This document shows, piece by piece, positions 16,671 through 24,568 of a stretch of DNA of 57,937 nucleotides. The notes beneath the pieces are model-generated. The model ran no database searches. It saw nothing but the letters and a program-made list of their open reading frames with translations, and had not been told where the DNA came from. The first letter of the stretch is position 1, and the number at the start of each line of letters is the position of its first letter. The translations under genes were made by a program, and so were the position numbers. This DNA comes from an uncultured Myxococcales bacterium (lineage in GTDB: Bacteria; Myxococcota_A; Bradymonadia; UBA7976; UBA1532). The DNA lies in the NCBI GenBank assembly GCA_903847385.1, contig CAINDO010000407.1, forward strand, positions 1 to 57,937, read 5' to 3'.

Positions 16671-17930
16671 TCAGACATTGTTGCCGAAGAACTTCCGCTC
16701 GATCGACTCGTAGTAGTCGATGATCGAGCGGACGTACCCGCGCTTCACCTGGTACGAGCCCGGGAAGAAGCTGCGCTTGAAGCCGTAGATGATGATCGAC
16801 TTCAGGTCGTGCCGGTTGAGGCCGAGGTGCTCGACCGCGAGGCGCAGCTCGCGCGTGACGGTCGTGTTGCTCACGGTGCGGTTGTCCGTGCAGATGGTGG
16901 TCGAGAGGCGCGCCGCCCGCATCTTGCGGAACGTGTGCTCGCTCAGGTTCTTCATCTGCGGGTTGGTCTGCAGGTTGCTGGTCAGGCAGACCTCGAGCGT
17001 GATGCGGCGGTCGGCGATGAACTCGCCGAGGCGGCGCACGTAGTGGTCGCGGTCTTTGATCTCGCCGTCCGAGATGGCGTCCGGCTCGAGCAGGTAGGTG
17101 CCGTGCCCGATGCGGTCGGCGTGCAGCTCGGTGATGGCCTGGAAGATGCTCTCCGGGCCGTAGGCCTCGCCCGCGTGCACGGTCTTCTTGAGGAAGTTCT
17201 TCTGCGCGTAGCTGAAGGCCTCGGCGTGGTCCATGGCCGGGTAGCCGGCCTCTTCGCCGGCGAGGTCGAAGCCGACCACGGGCAGGCCGTACTCGTCACG
17301 GGCGATGATCGCGGCGCGGGCGAGCTCCAGCGAGGCGAGACGGTAGACCTCCTTCGAGGGCGCATAGCGGTGGGCCTCGACGAGGTTGGTGAAGTACTCG
17401 CTGAAGCCCTCGCGGAACATGCGCATGGCGCAGCAGATGATGCCGTACTCGAAGGCGGGCTCCTGCCCCCCCGAGACCGTGGGTCGGGCGTTGAACTCGT
17501 CCCGCGCGCGCTTGAGGCCGCGGTTCACGGCGCGCAGCACGGTCACGGCGTTCATGTGGCGGTGCACGTGGAGCTGCGGGGCGAAGCGGACCTCGAGGTA
17601 CCGCACGCCCTCGGCCTGGTTGTCCTGGGCGAGCTCGTAGGCACAGCGCTCCAGGGCGATCTCGCTCTGCAGCACGGCCTTGGTGTAGCCGAAGCCGCGC
17701 AGGTACTCGCCCAGATTGGCGTAGCGCTCCTTGAACACGGTCTCACGCAGGCCGCCCTCGGTGTAGGAGGGCAGGTCGATGTGGTACTCGCGCGCCAGGT
17801 CGATCAGGGTGGGGATGCGGATGGAGCCGTCGAGGTGGACGTGGAGGTCCGTCTTCGGCAACTCGAGCAGGAACTCTTCGGGGATCTTCTCGGAGGCGAT
17901 CCCGAGGGTGTCCGTGGCTTCGATGGGCAT
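16671..17930 (-). CDS. add: Adenosine deaminase family protein
   Basis: 419 residues of the metal-dependent amidohydrolase superfamily. KTDLHVHLDGS near residue 28 supplies the first metal ligands, VHAGEAYG near 228 the third His and catalytic Glu, DRIGHGT the next His, and CTDNRTVSNT near 347 the Asp. The enzyme would deaminate adenosine or a related purine to the inosine form, in the cytoplasm (no signal peptide). It is longer than E. coli Add (about 330 residues), with insertions around 125-165, so substrate may differ. It lies 10 bp after the cytochrome-like lipoprotein gene and 12 bp before another lipoprotein, an unusual setting for purine salvage. Confidence 0.85.
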   Translation of the reverse strand: MPIEATDTLGIASEKIPEEFLLELPKTDLHVHLDGSIRIPTLIDLAREYHIDLPSYTEGGLRETVFKERYANLGEYLRGFGYTKAVLQSEIALERCAYELAQDNQAEGVRYLEVRFAPQLHVHRHMNAVTVLRAVNRGLKRARDEFNARPTVSGGQEPAFEYGIICCAMRMFREGFSEYFTNLVEAHRYAPSKEVYRLASLELARAAIIARDEYGLPVVGFDLAGEEAGYPAMDHAEAFSYAQKNFLKKTVHAGEAYGPESIFQAITELHADRIGHGTYLLEPDAISDGEIKDRDHYVRRLGEFIADRRITLEVCLTSNLQTNPQMKNLSEHTFRKMRAARLSTTICTDNRTVSNTTVTRELRLAVEHLGLNRHDLKSIIIYGFKRSFFPGSYQVKRGYVRSIIDYYESIERKFFGNNV

Positions 17931-17940
17931 GCGGCTCTTC

Positions 17941-18636
17941 CTACTGTGCTTTTTCCGGAGCGCCCGCGTCGGCCCAGGCCCGCAGGAGGGCCTTCTCGTC
18001 CGCGGTGCACGGAGCGAAGCCGAGGCCCTGGGGGGGCATGGTGCCGAACTCGGCGCGAATGGCCGAGCGCTCCGCGTACATGGCGGCGTTGGCGTAGTCG
18101 ACCAGCGGGAACGGCGCGCCCTGACTCGGGGTGGCCCCGTGGCAGGGGCCGCACTTGTCGACCAGGATGGGTTCGATGGTGGCCCACTCGGCCACGGGCG
18201 CGGGCGGGGCCTCGAGCGTCTCGGGGGCGCCGGCGTCCGACCAGGCCTGGAGGAGGGCGATCTCGGCGTCCGTCATCGCCGGCGAGCCGGGCGGGGGCAT
18301 GGTGCGGAACTTGGTGCGGATGGCCGAGCGCTCGGCGTGCGCGGCGGCGTCCGCGTAGGTGATGAGGCCGTAGGGCGCGCCGCCGGAGAGGGGGTCGCCG
18401 TGGCAGGCGCCGCACTTCTCGATCATGATCGGCTCGATCTCGGCCCAGGAGGGGGTCGTGCCGGCCCCACCCGCGCCGCCGCCGGCCCCGCCGCTCCCGC
18501 CCGCGCCGCCCGTCTCGGGGAGGGGGGCGGCCTCGTAGACGGCGTCGCCCTCGACCACGCAGCCCGAGGTCGCGACGAGGAGACCGGCGAGCAGGGCCGG
18601 AGCGATTCGAACTCGTGGGCGCTGGAGGGTCTTCAT
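17941..18636 (-). CDS. Diheme cytochrome c-like lipoprotein
   Basis: 231 residues. MKTLQRP leads into a signal peptide with lipobox TSGC and a Gly/Ala linker. Two homologous repeats follow, each with a CxxCH: CGACHG and CGPCHG, followed in each by YADAAAHAERSAIRTKF or YANAAMYAERSAIRAEF, TMPP and LLQAWSDAGAPE / LLRAWADAGAPE. The distal MPP methionine suits the sixth heme ligand. It is probably an exported electron carrier; the c-type heme is predicted from motif only. It is the first gene of a three-gene minus-strand group. Confidence 0.8.
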   Translation of the reverse strand: MKTLQRPRVRIAPALLAGLLVATSGCVVEGDAVYEAAPLPETGGAGGSGGAGGGAGGAGTTPSWAEIEPIMIEKCGACHGDPLSGGAPYGLITYADAAAHAERSAIRTKFRTMPPPGSPAMTDAEIALLQAWSDAGAPETLEAPPAPVAEWATIEPILVDKCGPCHGATPSQGAPFPLVDYANAAMYAERSAIRAEFGTMPPQGLGFAPCTADEKALLRAWADAGAPEKAQ

Positions 18637-18695
18637 GCGGGCGCTATAGTAGCACCGCCCGAGACGTCGCCGGGCCTTGGAAAGTGGAGAGACCG

Positions 18696-19247
18696 ATGCA
18701 ATTGGAGTTGATTCCCCAGACCACTGCGCTCCTCGTGATCGACTGGCAGGAGCGGCTCTGCGCCGCCATGCCGCCGGAGGTCGTGGAGCAGAACACCCGC
18801 AACGTCACGCACCTGCTGACGCTGGCCGGGCGCCTGGAGATCCCCGTGGTGGCCACGGAGCAGTATCCGCAGGGGCTCGGGCCCAGCGTCGAGGCCGTGC
18901 GCGCGCTCCTGCCGCGCCCGGCCCTGCCCAAGACCTCGTTCAGCGCCGTGCGCGACGCCGCCGCGGCCGCCGCCCTGCGCGAGACGGGCCGCACGAACGT
19001 GGTCGTGACCGGCATGGAGACGCACATCTGCGTGTACCAGACGGTGCGCGACCTGTTGGGCGCCGGCTACGGCGTGCACGTGCCGGCGGACGCCGTGGTC
19101 AGCCGTTTCAAGCGCAACTGGCGGGGCGGCCTCGAGCTGCTGCGCAGCGCGGGGGCGGTGATCACGACGACGGAGACGGTGCTGTTCGACTTGCTGAAGG
19201 TGGGCCAGGGCGAGGCGTTCAAGGAGGTCAGCCGAAGGATCCGCTGA
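18696..19247 (+). CDS. Isochorismatase-like hydrolase
   Basis: 183 residues, the usual size for the YcaC/ISOC1-like branch of the isochorismatase family. LLVIDWQERL near residue 12 has the catalytic Asp, PKTSFSAV the Lys, and VVTGMETHICVYQTVRDL near residue 106 carries a Cys (HIC) in the nucleophile position, preceded by a cis-peptide-like turn. The true substrate cannot be inferred. GGAGAG lies five bases before ATG 18696. It is divergent from the cytochrome-like gene; TATAGT at 18645-18650 may be its -10 but has no good -35. Confidence 0.85.
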   Translation: MQLELIPQTTALLVIDWQERLCAAMPPEVVEQNTRNVTHLLTLAGRLEIPVVATEQYPQGLGPSVEAVRALLPRPALPKTSFSAVRDAAAAAALRETGRTNVVVTGMETHICVYQTVRDLLGAGYGVHVPADAVVSRFKRNWRGGLELLRSAGAVITTTETVLFDLLKVGQGEAFKEVSRRIR

Positions 19248-19272
19248 CCGGAAGACGGGCCTTCGCGGCGGA

Positions 19273-19380
19273 TCAGGGATCGCGGCGAGGCAGGACGCCC
19301 AGGACGAGTCGGCAGGCACCGGCCGCCATGGCAACCCCGGCCACGGCGGAAATGCTGAGAACGAGAACGACTGACACCAT
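19273..19380 (-). CDS. 35-residue membrane peptide
   Basis: A short open frame too small for routine gene calling: MVSVVLVLSISAVAGVAMAA covers one predicted membrane helix and the tail (VLGVLPRRDP) is basic, so the C-terminus should face the cytoplasm or the peptide insert N-out. GGAGG lies four bases before the ATG, and a well-spaced promoter precedes it. No homologue is recognised. Converges with the isochorismatase-like gene, 25 bp away. Confidence 0.5.
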   Translation of the reverse strand: MVSVVLVLSISAVAGVAMAAGACRLVLGVLPRRDP

Positions 19381-19423
19381 GCAACCTCCGGGGGGAATCC
19401 GGGTTGGGACCAAATTTCGGGCG

Positions 19424-19452
19424 ACCCTAACGGCGTCGTCCCCCTGAGTCAA
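19424..19452 (-). promoter_or_regulatory. Promoter of the 35-residue peptide
   Basis: TTGACT (19452-19447) and TAGGGT (19429-19424) with 17 bp between, on the minus strand. Start expected near 19417, giving a leader of about 37 bases before ATG 19380. Confidence 0.45.
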
Positions 19453-19514
19453 CCCGGAAAAAAACACGAAATCGTCTCGCCCTTGATTCGGAAACGCGAT
19501 TTTCGGTAGGGGCT

Positions 19515-19543
19515 TGAAACCCGCGCCAGCTCTCGCAATTCTG
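19515..19543 (+). promoter_or_regulatory. Promoter of dapA
   Basis: TTGAAA (19515-19520) and AATTCT (19538-19543), 17 bp apart; start expected near 19550, before the dapA ATG at 19573. Confidence 0.35.
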
Positions 19544-19572
19544 CGCTCGCGCCACTGTTCCGGAGTGCCCCC

Positions 19573-20469
19573 ATGTTCCAAGGTGTCCACACCGCCATCA
19601 TCACGCCGTTCACGAAGAACGGCGCCCAGGTCGATTACGAAGCGCTCGACGCCCTCGTGGAGCGCCAGATCGCCGGCGGGGTGCAGGGGCTCGTGCCCTG
19701 CGGCACCACCGGCGAGAGCTCCACGCTGAGCAAGGCCGAGAAGGCGGAGATCTTCCGCCGCGTGGTCAAGGCCGTCCGCGGCCGCTGCAAGGTCATCGCC
19801 GGCGTCGGCACGAACGACACGGCGGGCAGCATCGAGCTCGCGCGCGAGGCGGCCGAGGCCGGGGCCGACGCCGGCCTCGTCATCACGCCCTATTACAACA
19901 AGCCCACCGCCGAGGGCATGTACCAGCACTTCCGCACCATCGCGGAGGCCGTGCCCTCGCTGCCCAGCGTGCTCTACAACGTGCCCTCGCGCACGAGCGT
20001 CTCGCTGGACGTGGACACCATCAGCCGCCTCGCGGACGTGCCGGGCATCGTGGCCATCAAAGAGGCCACCAGCAACCTGGTCTTCGACGCCGAGATCATC
20101 TCGCGCTGCGGCGACCGCCTCGCCGTGCTCTCCGGCGACGACGCGACGGCGTTCCCCCTGTGGTGCCTGGGCGGCCGCGGCGTGATCTGCGTGGCCAGCA
20201 ACGTGGTGCCCGAGCGCATGGTCGCCCTGTGGACCGCCTTCGAGAAGGGCGACCTCGCCCGCGCCCGCAAGCTGCACCTGTCGCTGCTGCCGCTCCTCAC
20301 GGGGCTGTTCGTCGAGACCAACCCCGGCCCGGCGAAGGCGCTCTACAGCTGGATGTACCCGGACACGTCGGCCGAGATGCGCCTGCCCCTCGTCGGCCTG
20401 CAGCCCGGCAGCGCCGCGCGCCTGCGCAAGCTCGCCATCGACCTCGAAGTCCTCACCGAGCGCGCATGA
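19573..20469 (+). CDS. dapA: 4-Hydroxy-tetrahydrodipicolinate synthase
   Basis: 298 residues, the standard length. Class I aldolase that condenses aspartate semialdehyde with pyruvate in the lysine/diaminopimelate pathway. PCGTTGESSTLS near residue 43 contains the catalytic Thr pair, TPYYNKPTAEGMYQHF the Tyr near 134, and VAIKEAT the Schiff-base Lys near 162. CGGAG lies eight bases before the ATG. Its stop overlaps the start of a bridging frame that runs to dapB, so dapA and dapB are probably one transcript. Confidence 0.96.
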   Translation: MFQGVHTAIITPFTKNGAQVDYEALDALVERQIAGGVQGLVPCGTTGESSTLSKAEKAEIFRRVVKAVRGRCKVIAGVGTNDTAGSIELAREAAEAGADAGLVITPYYNKPTAEGMYQHFRTIAEAVPSLPSVLYNVPSRTSVSLDVDTISRLADVPGIVAIKEATSNLVFDAEIISRCGDRLAVLSGDDATAFPLWCLGGRGVICVASNVVPERMVALWTAFEKGDLARARKLHLSLLPLLTGLFVETNPGPAKALYSWMYPDTSAEMRLPLVGLQPGSAARLRKLAIDLEVLTERA

Positions 20470-20585
20470 GCGACCGGCGGGAGCGAGTGGCCCCATCGAG
20501 AGGCGGCGAGAGCCGCCGAAGCGATTCAGCCCTAAGGGCGTGGGGGCAGACCCGCGCAGCGGGCTGGGGGGGCGGCGCATGAGCG
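20462..20585 (+). repeat. Possible small insertion between dapA and dapB, flanked by 11-bp direct repeats
   Basis: GCGCATGAGCG occurs at 20462-20472 and again at 20575-20585, exactly bounding the dapA-dapB spacer. The enclosed 102 bp contain three inverted repeats: GGCGGC-GAGA-GCCGCC, GCCC-TAA-GGGC and CCCGC-GCA-GCGGG. This is what a palindromic miniature element with an 11-bp target duplication would leave; a chance repeat around two ATGAGC starts is the alternative. Confidence 0.35.
20466..20582 (+). CDS. 38-codon frame bridging dapA and dapB
   Basis: Starts with ATG overlapping the dapA stop (ATGA) and stops with a TGA overlapping the dapB start (ATGA). The sequence, MSDRRERVAPSRGGESRR and onward, is low in complexity and rich in Arg, Gly and Ser, so it is probably not a functional protein. 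Its likely effect is to carry ribosomes through the spacer and keep dapB translation coupled to dapA. Confidence 0.35.
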   Translation: MSDRRERVAPSRGGESRRSDSALRAWGQTRAAGWGGGA

Positions 20586-21322
20586 GGGTCGAGAAACCGC
20601 TCGTCGTCGGCCTCTTCGGCGCGGGCGGGCGCATGGGGGACCGGCTTCGGGCGGCCCTGCCGGCTCACCCCGGGCTCGCGCTCGGGCCGTGCATCGATCG
20701 GGACACGCCCGCGGGCGTGGACTTCGTCGGGGCGGACGTGGTGGTGGACTTCGCGCTGCCCCACGCCACGGCGGACCTGCTCTCCCGGCTCGGCCCGGGG
20801 CGCCTGCCCCTGGTCAGCGGCGTGACGGGCCGGGACGCCGCCCAGCGCGCGCTCCTGGACACCTACGCCGAGCGCGCGCCCGTGCTGTGGTCGTCGAACT
20901 TCAGCCTGGGCGTGGCGCTGTTGCGCCGACTGGTGCGGCAGGCGGCGGGGGCCGTGGATTGGGACCTGGAGGTCTTCGAGCTCCACCACCGCCGCAAGGC
21001 GGACGCCCCGAGCGGCACGGCCCTGACGCTGGCCGAGGCCGCGGCGGCGGGTCGGGGTCTGCCCTGGCCGGACGCGAGCCGTGCGCCGCGGGGCGCCGGG
21101 GTCCGCACGACGGACGAGGTCGGGATCGCCGCCCTCCGTGGCGGGGACGTCGTCGGCGAGCACACGGTCTTCCTGCTCGGCGAGGGCGAGCGCGTCGAGC
21201 TGACGCATCGCGCGACGGATCGAACCGTCTTCGCGCACGGCGCGCTGAAGGCCGCGGCCTGGCTCGTCGGGCAGCCTCCCGGTCACCACACGCTGGACGC
21301 CGTGCTCGGCTCGGTGGGGTAA
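20579..21322 (+). CDS. dapB: 4-Hydroxy-tetrahydrodipicolinate reductase
   Basis: 247 residues. Reduces the dapA product with NAD(P)H. VVGLFGAGGRMGDRL is the nucleotide-binding loop, SGVTGRD and WSSNFSLGVALL are family features, and ELHHRRKADAPSGTAL near residue 138 contains the catalytic His/Lys and substrate loop. The protein is slightly short for the family (about 240-270). ATG 20579 is preferred over GTG 20540 because it begins at the conserved core and overlaps the bridging frame's stop. A hairpin follows the stop. Confidence 0.95.
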   Translation: MSGVEKPLVVGLFGAGGRMGDRLRAALPAHPGLALGPCIDRDTPAGVDFVGADVVVDFALPHATADLLSRLGPGRLPLVSGVTGRDAAQRALLDTYAERAPVLWSSNFSLGVALLRRLVRQAAGAVDWDLEVFELHHRRKADAPSGTALTLAEAAAAGRGLPWPDASRAPRGAGVRTTDEVGIAALRGGDVVGEHTVFLLGEGERVELTHRATDRTVFAHGALKAAAWLVGQPPGHHTLDAVLGSVG

Positions 21323-21330
21323 GTCCGCGA

Positions 21331-21356
21331 AACCCGGGGGCTTTTTCCCGTGGGTT
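21331..21356 (+). terminator. Terminator-like hairpin after dapB
   Basis: AACCCGGG and CCCGTGGGTT form an imperfect stem around a T-rich loop (GGCTTTTT), nine bases after the dapB stop. Confidence 0.35.
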
Positions 21357-21412
21357 GAAATGTGCGTCCAGGGGGGATACCGTCGCCCCACTTGCCGAGG
21401 CGAGTGGAGGAA

Positions 21413-21730
21413 ATGGTGAAGCCACAAGGATTCGACCCGGTCGGGGGGATTGCCCCCGGCCTCATCAGCATGGGCGCCGTGGGTCTGCATCCTTTGTTTC
21501 GCAGCGAGTGGATCCGTCGGGCGTTCGACCGCATGGATTCCGCCCACCTGCAGCACGAACAGATGCTGAATGTGCATCTCGCGCTGAAGAAGCTGGCCCG
21601 TCTGCGTCGCATCGAGTCGAAGCGCGAGTTCCTGGACTCGTTGCCGGTGGATACGGTCGATACGCTGGTGTTTCTGTATTTTCGCTCCCTGGACCAGTTC
21701 CTCGAGAGCGGTGAGCCGACGATCCACTGA
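21413..21730 (+). CDS. Hypothetical 105-residue protein
   Basis: Starts MVKPQGFDPVGGIAPGLIS. The C-terminal two thirds are helical and charged (LNVHLALKKLARLRRIESKR, then FLYFRSLDQFLES). No signal peptide, and the family is unrecognised. GGAGG is only two bases before ATG 21413, so GTG 21416 is also possible. It lies eight bases before the glycosyltransferase gene and is probably co-transcribed with it. Confidence 0.6.
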   Translation: MVKPQGFDPVGGIAPGLISMGAVGLHPLFRSEWIRRAFDRMDSAHLQHEQMLNVHLALKKLARLRRIESKREFLDSLPVDTVDTLVFLYFRSLDQFLESGEPTIH

Positions 21731-21738
21731 ACCCCGCG

Positions 21739-22887
21739 ATGCAGAGCCCCCCTTCGGGTGATGCGCCGGCCGGTCGCGTCGCCCTCTTCTCGACGAACTT
21801 TCTCGAATACTCGCAAACCTTCGTCTACGACGAGGTGCGAGCGCACGATCGCTACGCCGTCGAGGTCTTCTCGGCGCAGCGGTTGAATCGGGACCGTTTT
21901 CCGTACGAACCGGTGCACCTGCCGAGCCCGCGGGCGTACTCACTGTACAAGGCGACCACCTACTGCGCCGATTTCGACCGCGAGTTCCGGTCGAAGCGCT
22001 TCGACCTGGTGCACGCGCACTTCGGACCGGGCTCCGTCTACGGTCTGTCGTACGCGATGCGGCACGACCTGCCGTTGGTGGTCACTTTTCACGGGTACGA
22101 CGTCCCGGTTCTGATGGGGACGGACGTCTATAAGCCCGAATACTGGCGCTACGGCTTGGCGTGGCACGTCTTGAAGCGGCGGATCGACCGTTTCCTGGCG
22201 GCGTCGCTGGACCTGCGGGATCTGCTGTTGAAGCTGGGCGCGCCGCCGGAGCGTGTGCACCTGTACCACCTGGGGGTGGACGTACCGACGTACGCACGGG
22301 AGCCCGTCGTGCGCGACCACGTCGAGGTGCTCATGATCGGGCGCTTCGTGGAGAAGAAGGGCCACGTCTACGCGCTGCGGGCCTTCGCCCAGGTCGCCCG
22401 CACCGGTGCCCCCGTGCGGCTGGTGTTCCTGGGCGATGGCGGTCGCGAGGCGAGCATCCGCGCCCTGGCCGCCGAGCTCGGCGTCGCCGACCGGGTGGAG
22501 TTCGCCGGCTCCGTGCCCCACCGCGAGGTCGCCCGACGCCTCGCCCAGACGGACATCGTCATCGCCCCGAGCGTCACGGCGGCCAACGGCGACCGCGAGA
22601 GCGGCATCCTGGTCCTCAAGGAGGCCGGGGCGTCGTCGCTGCCCGTCGTCGGCACGTACCACGGCGGCCTGCCCGAGATCATCGACGACGGCGAGACCGG
22701 TTTCCTGGTCCCCGAGCGGGACGTGGAGGCGCTGGCCGACCGCCTCGCGCGCCTGGTGGCCGATCCGGGGCTCCGAGCCCGTATGGGGCAGGCGGGGCGC
22801 GCCAAGATGGAGGTCGAGTACGACCTGCACACGCAGGTGCGGCGCGACCTGGCCGGCCACTACGACGCCGTGCGGCGCCCGCGCTGA
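21739..22887 (+). CDS. Glycosyltransferase family 4 (GT-B fold)
   Basis: 382 residues, normal for GT4. An N-terminal Rossmann-like half has FSTNFLEYSQTFVYDEVR, HAHFGPGSVYG and VVTFHGYDVPVL. The C-terminal half has IGRFVEKKGHVYALRAFA near 195 and ESGILVLKEAGASSLPVVGT near 290, the E-x7-E nucleotide-sugar motif, then GGLPEIIDDGETGFLVP. It would transfer a sugar from a nucleotide donor onto a polysaccharide or lipid, retaining configuration. Its acceptor is unknown and no other sugar genes are adjacent. The stop is directly beside the inverted-repeat element at 22890. Confidence 0.88.
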   Translation: MQSPPSGDAPAGRVALFSTNFLEYSQTFVYDEVRAHDRYAVEVFSAQRLNRDRFPYEPVHLPSPRAYSLYKATTYCADFDREFRSKRFDLVHAHFGPGSVYGLSYAMRHDLPLVVTFHGYDVPVLMGTDVYKPEYWRYGLAWHVLKRRIDRFLAASLDLRDLLLKLGAPPERVHLYHLGVDVPTYAREPVVRDHVEVLMIGRFVEKKGHVYALRAFAQVARTGAPVRLVFLGDGGREASIRALAAELGVADRVEFAGSVPHREVARRLAQTDIVIAPSVTAANGDRESGILVLKEAGASSLPVVGTYHGGLPEIIDDGETGFLVPERDVEALADRLARLVADPGLRARMGQAGRAKMEVEYDLHTQVRRDLAGHYDAVRRPR

Positions 22888-22889
22888 CG

Positions 22890-23106
22890 CTCAGGGCACG
22901 TCAACGAACAACCATTCCGACTGCGGCCTCGGCTGGCGCCCATCTCGCCGCTTTCGGCTACCTGGACGCCCCCCGAGCAGGGGCGCCCAGGCTCTCGGTC
23001 GCGCTACCTCTTGGTCGCGCTCGGTCGGTCGGTCCAGGCGCGCTGGCGACCTGGCCACCATCCAAGGTCCTCGTTTCGGAACGGTTCTCCATCGACGTGC
23101 CCTCAG
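22890..23106. mobile_element. 217-bp MITE-like element with 30-bp terminal inverted repeats
   Basis: The left end (22890-22919) begins CTCAGGGCACGTC and ends CCATTCCG. The reverse complement of the right end (23077-23106) begins CTGAGGGCACGTC and ends CCGTTCCG. I count 24 matches in 30 positions, 12 of 13 at the outer end. Inside is a strong hairpin, CTGGACGCCCC-N7-GGGGCGCCCAG, and GGTCGCGCT occurs twice. There is no gene inside. It fills the gap between convergent genes, and its right end supplies the lipoprotein's stop codon. No clear target duplication is visible. It could alternatively be a large bidirectional terminator. Confidence 0.5.
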
Positions 23107-23717
23107 GGCGTCGCAGGCTTGCGGTCGGGCATGCCGAAGTAGTTGACCTTGGTGCGGCTCAGGTCGACGCCGAGCTTGCGCAACTGCGTGACCACCGAGT
23201 CGAGCGCCTCGGCCGGCGGCGTGTAGTGGCCGCTCGTGTTGTCGATCTCCATGACCTCGCCCTCGATGAGCATCATCTCGCCGGCGCAGGCCACGGGCCC
23301 GCCGGCGTTGAGGGTGGAGTGGTGGACCACGTGCAGTTCGGCGTCGAAGCTGCCGAGCAGGGTGCCGTCGCCGGTCATGGCGTACAGGAGCGTGCCGCTG
23401 CGTTTGGGGTGGGTGGCCACCTCGGGATCCAGGGGCTTGCCCTGGGGGTCGCAGAGTTTGCCGCCGCAGGGGTGCAGGGTGTGGGCGGCCTGCTCCTCGG
23501 GGGTGAAGTAGCGGACCGTGTGCCCGAACTCGGCCTTGCCCTCGTGCTCGCCGACGTACTTGGCGCCGAGCGGGTAGGTCTTGTACTGGGCGGCGGCGGC
23601 CGACGCCGGGGCCGGCGGGGTCGCCGGGGCGGGGGCGCCGCCGCAAGCGACCGTCAGCGCGAGCAGGGGGAGTGGGAAGAAGCGGGTCAGCCGGCGGGTC
23701 AGACGATCGATGCGCAT
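23103..23717 (-). CDS. Hypothetical lipoprotein
   Basis: 204 residues with a basic N-terminus (MRIDRLTRRLTRFF), a hydrophobic stretch and lipobox LTVAC, followed by a Pro/Ala linker. The mature domain has CGGKLCDPQGKPLDP, a Cys pair that may form a disulphide, and HVVHHSTLNAGGPVACAGEMML, with several His. No family is recognised. The stop codon lies within the right terminal repeat of the 22890-23106 element, so the last residues may have been changed by that insertion. Confidence 0.65.
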   Translation of the reverse strand: MRIDRLTRRLTRFFPLPLLALTVACGGAPAPATPPAPASAAAAQYKTYPLGAKYVGEHEGKAEFGHTVRYFTPEEQAAHTLHPCGGKLCDPQGKPLDPEVATHPKRSGTLLYAMTGDGTLLGSFDAELHVVHHSTLNAGGPVACAGEMMLIEGEVMEIDNTSGHYTPPAEALDSVVTQLRKLGVDLSRTKVNYFGMPDRKPATP

Positions 23718-23823
23718 GGGCTCGCATCAAACCAGGGGCGCGCGCGCCGCGCAACGGGGACGCGCAGGTCGCGGATCCGGGTTGACGCCCGGTCGAGGCC
23801 CGGGCTCACTGCGGGCGACACGG

Positions 23824-24564
23824 ATGCGCGTACAGACTTTCACGGAGGCGCCCTTGGAGATCTCCTCGACCGGCCTGACCCCCCTCGACGACGCCGGCCG
23901 CGTCTTCGCCCACACCTACAGTTTCAGCAAGACGGGCCGGGCCAACATGCTCGTCGTCGCGCTCGGCGAGGGCCGGTTGCTCGTGGTGAGCCCGGCGGCG
24001 CGGGCCAGCGACGCGCTTTTCGCCGAGATCGAGCGCCACGGCCGGGTGGTGGCCCTGGTGGCGCCCAACGGCTTCCACCACATGGGCATCTCGGCCTTCG
24101 TGCGCCGGTGGCCCGAGGCGTTGGTCTACGCGCCCGAGGCCGCCGCCGCGCGCATCCAGAAGAAGTCCGACTTCACCGGCGCGATTCACCCGCTGTCGGC
24201 GCTGGCGCCGCACCTGCCGCCGCACGTGGCGCTCTGGGTGCCGCCGGGGCTCAAGGCGCCGGACATCTTCTTGACGGTCACGCTGGCCGACGGCTGCCTG
24301 TGGCACTCCACCGACCTGCTCATCAACATGCCGACGCTGCCCGGCGGGTTCCCGGGGCTGCTGTTCAAGCTGACGAAGAGCGCGCCGGGCTACCGCTTCT
24401 TCAAGCTGGCCAGCCTGATCTACGTGAAGGACCGCAAGGCCCTGAAGGCCCATTGGCTCGAGGCGCTGGAGCGCCAGCCGGCGACGCTCGTCGTGCCCGG
24501 ACACGGCGACGCCGTGCGGGATCCGGGCGGGCGGCAGACCCGGGCGCTGGTCGAGGCGCTCTGA
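23824..24564 (+). CDS. Metallo-hydrolase-fold protein (DUF4336-like)
   Basis: 246 residues. The pattern MLVVALGEGRLLVVSP, ALVAPNGFHHMGISAF near residue 80 and ATLVVPGHGD near residue 222 is that of the metallo-beta-lactamase fold, but the usual HxHxDH is reduced to NGFHHMG, so metal binding may be altered or lost. This resembles the DUF4336 branch. LADGCLWHSTDLLINMP contains a possible Asp ligand. Its substrate is unknown. It converges with the SDR gene; four bases separate the stop codons, and both lie in the palindrome CTGACGCGTCAG. Confidence 0.6.
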   Translation: MRVQTFTEAPLEISSTGLTPLDDAGRVFAHTYSFSKTGRANMLVVALGEGRLLVVSPAARASDALFAEIERHGRVVALVAPNGFHHMGISAFVRRWPEALVYAPEAAAARIQKKSDFTGAIHPLSALAPHLPPHVALWVPPGLKAPDIFLTVTLADGCLWHSTDLLINMPTLPGGFPGLLFKLTKSAPGYRFFKLASLIYVKDRKALKAHWLEALERQPATLVVPGHGDAVRDPGGRQTRALVEAL

Positions 24565-24568
24565 CGCG

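Noticed and set aside
18645-18650. TATAGT as the -10 of the isochorismatase-like gene
   Set aside because: No acceptable -35 at 16-18 bp, so I did not list it as a promoter.
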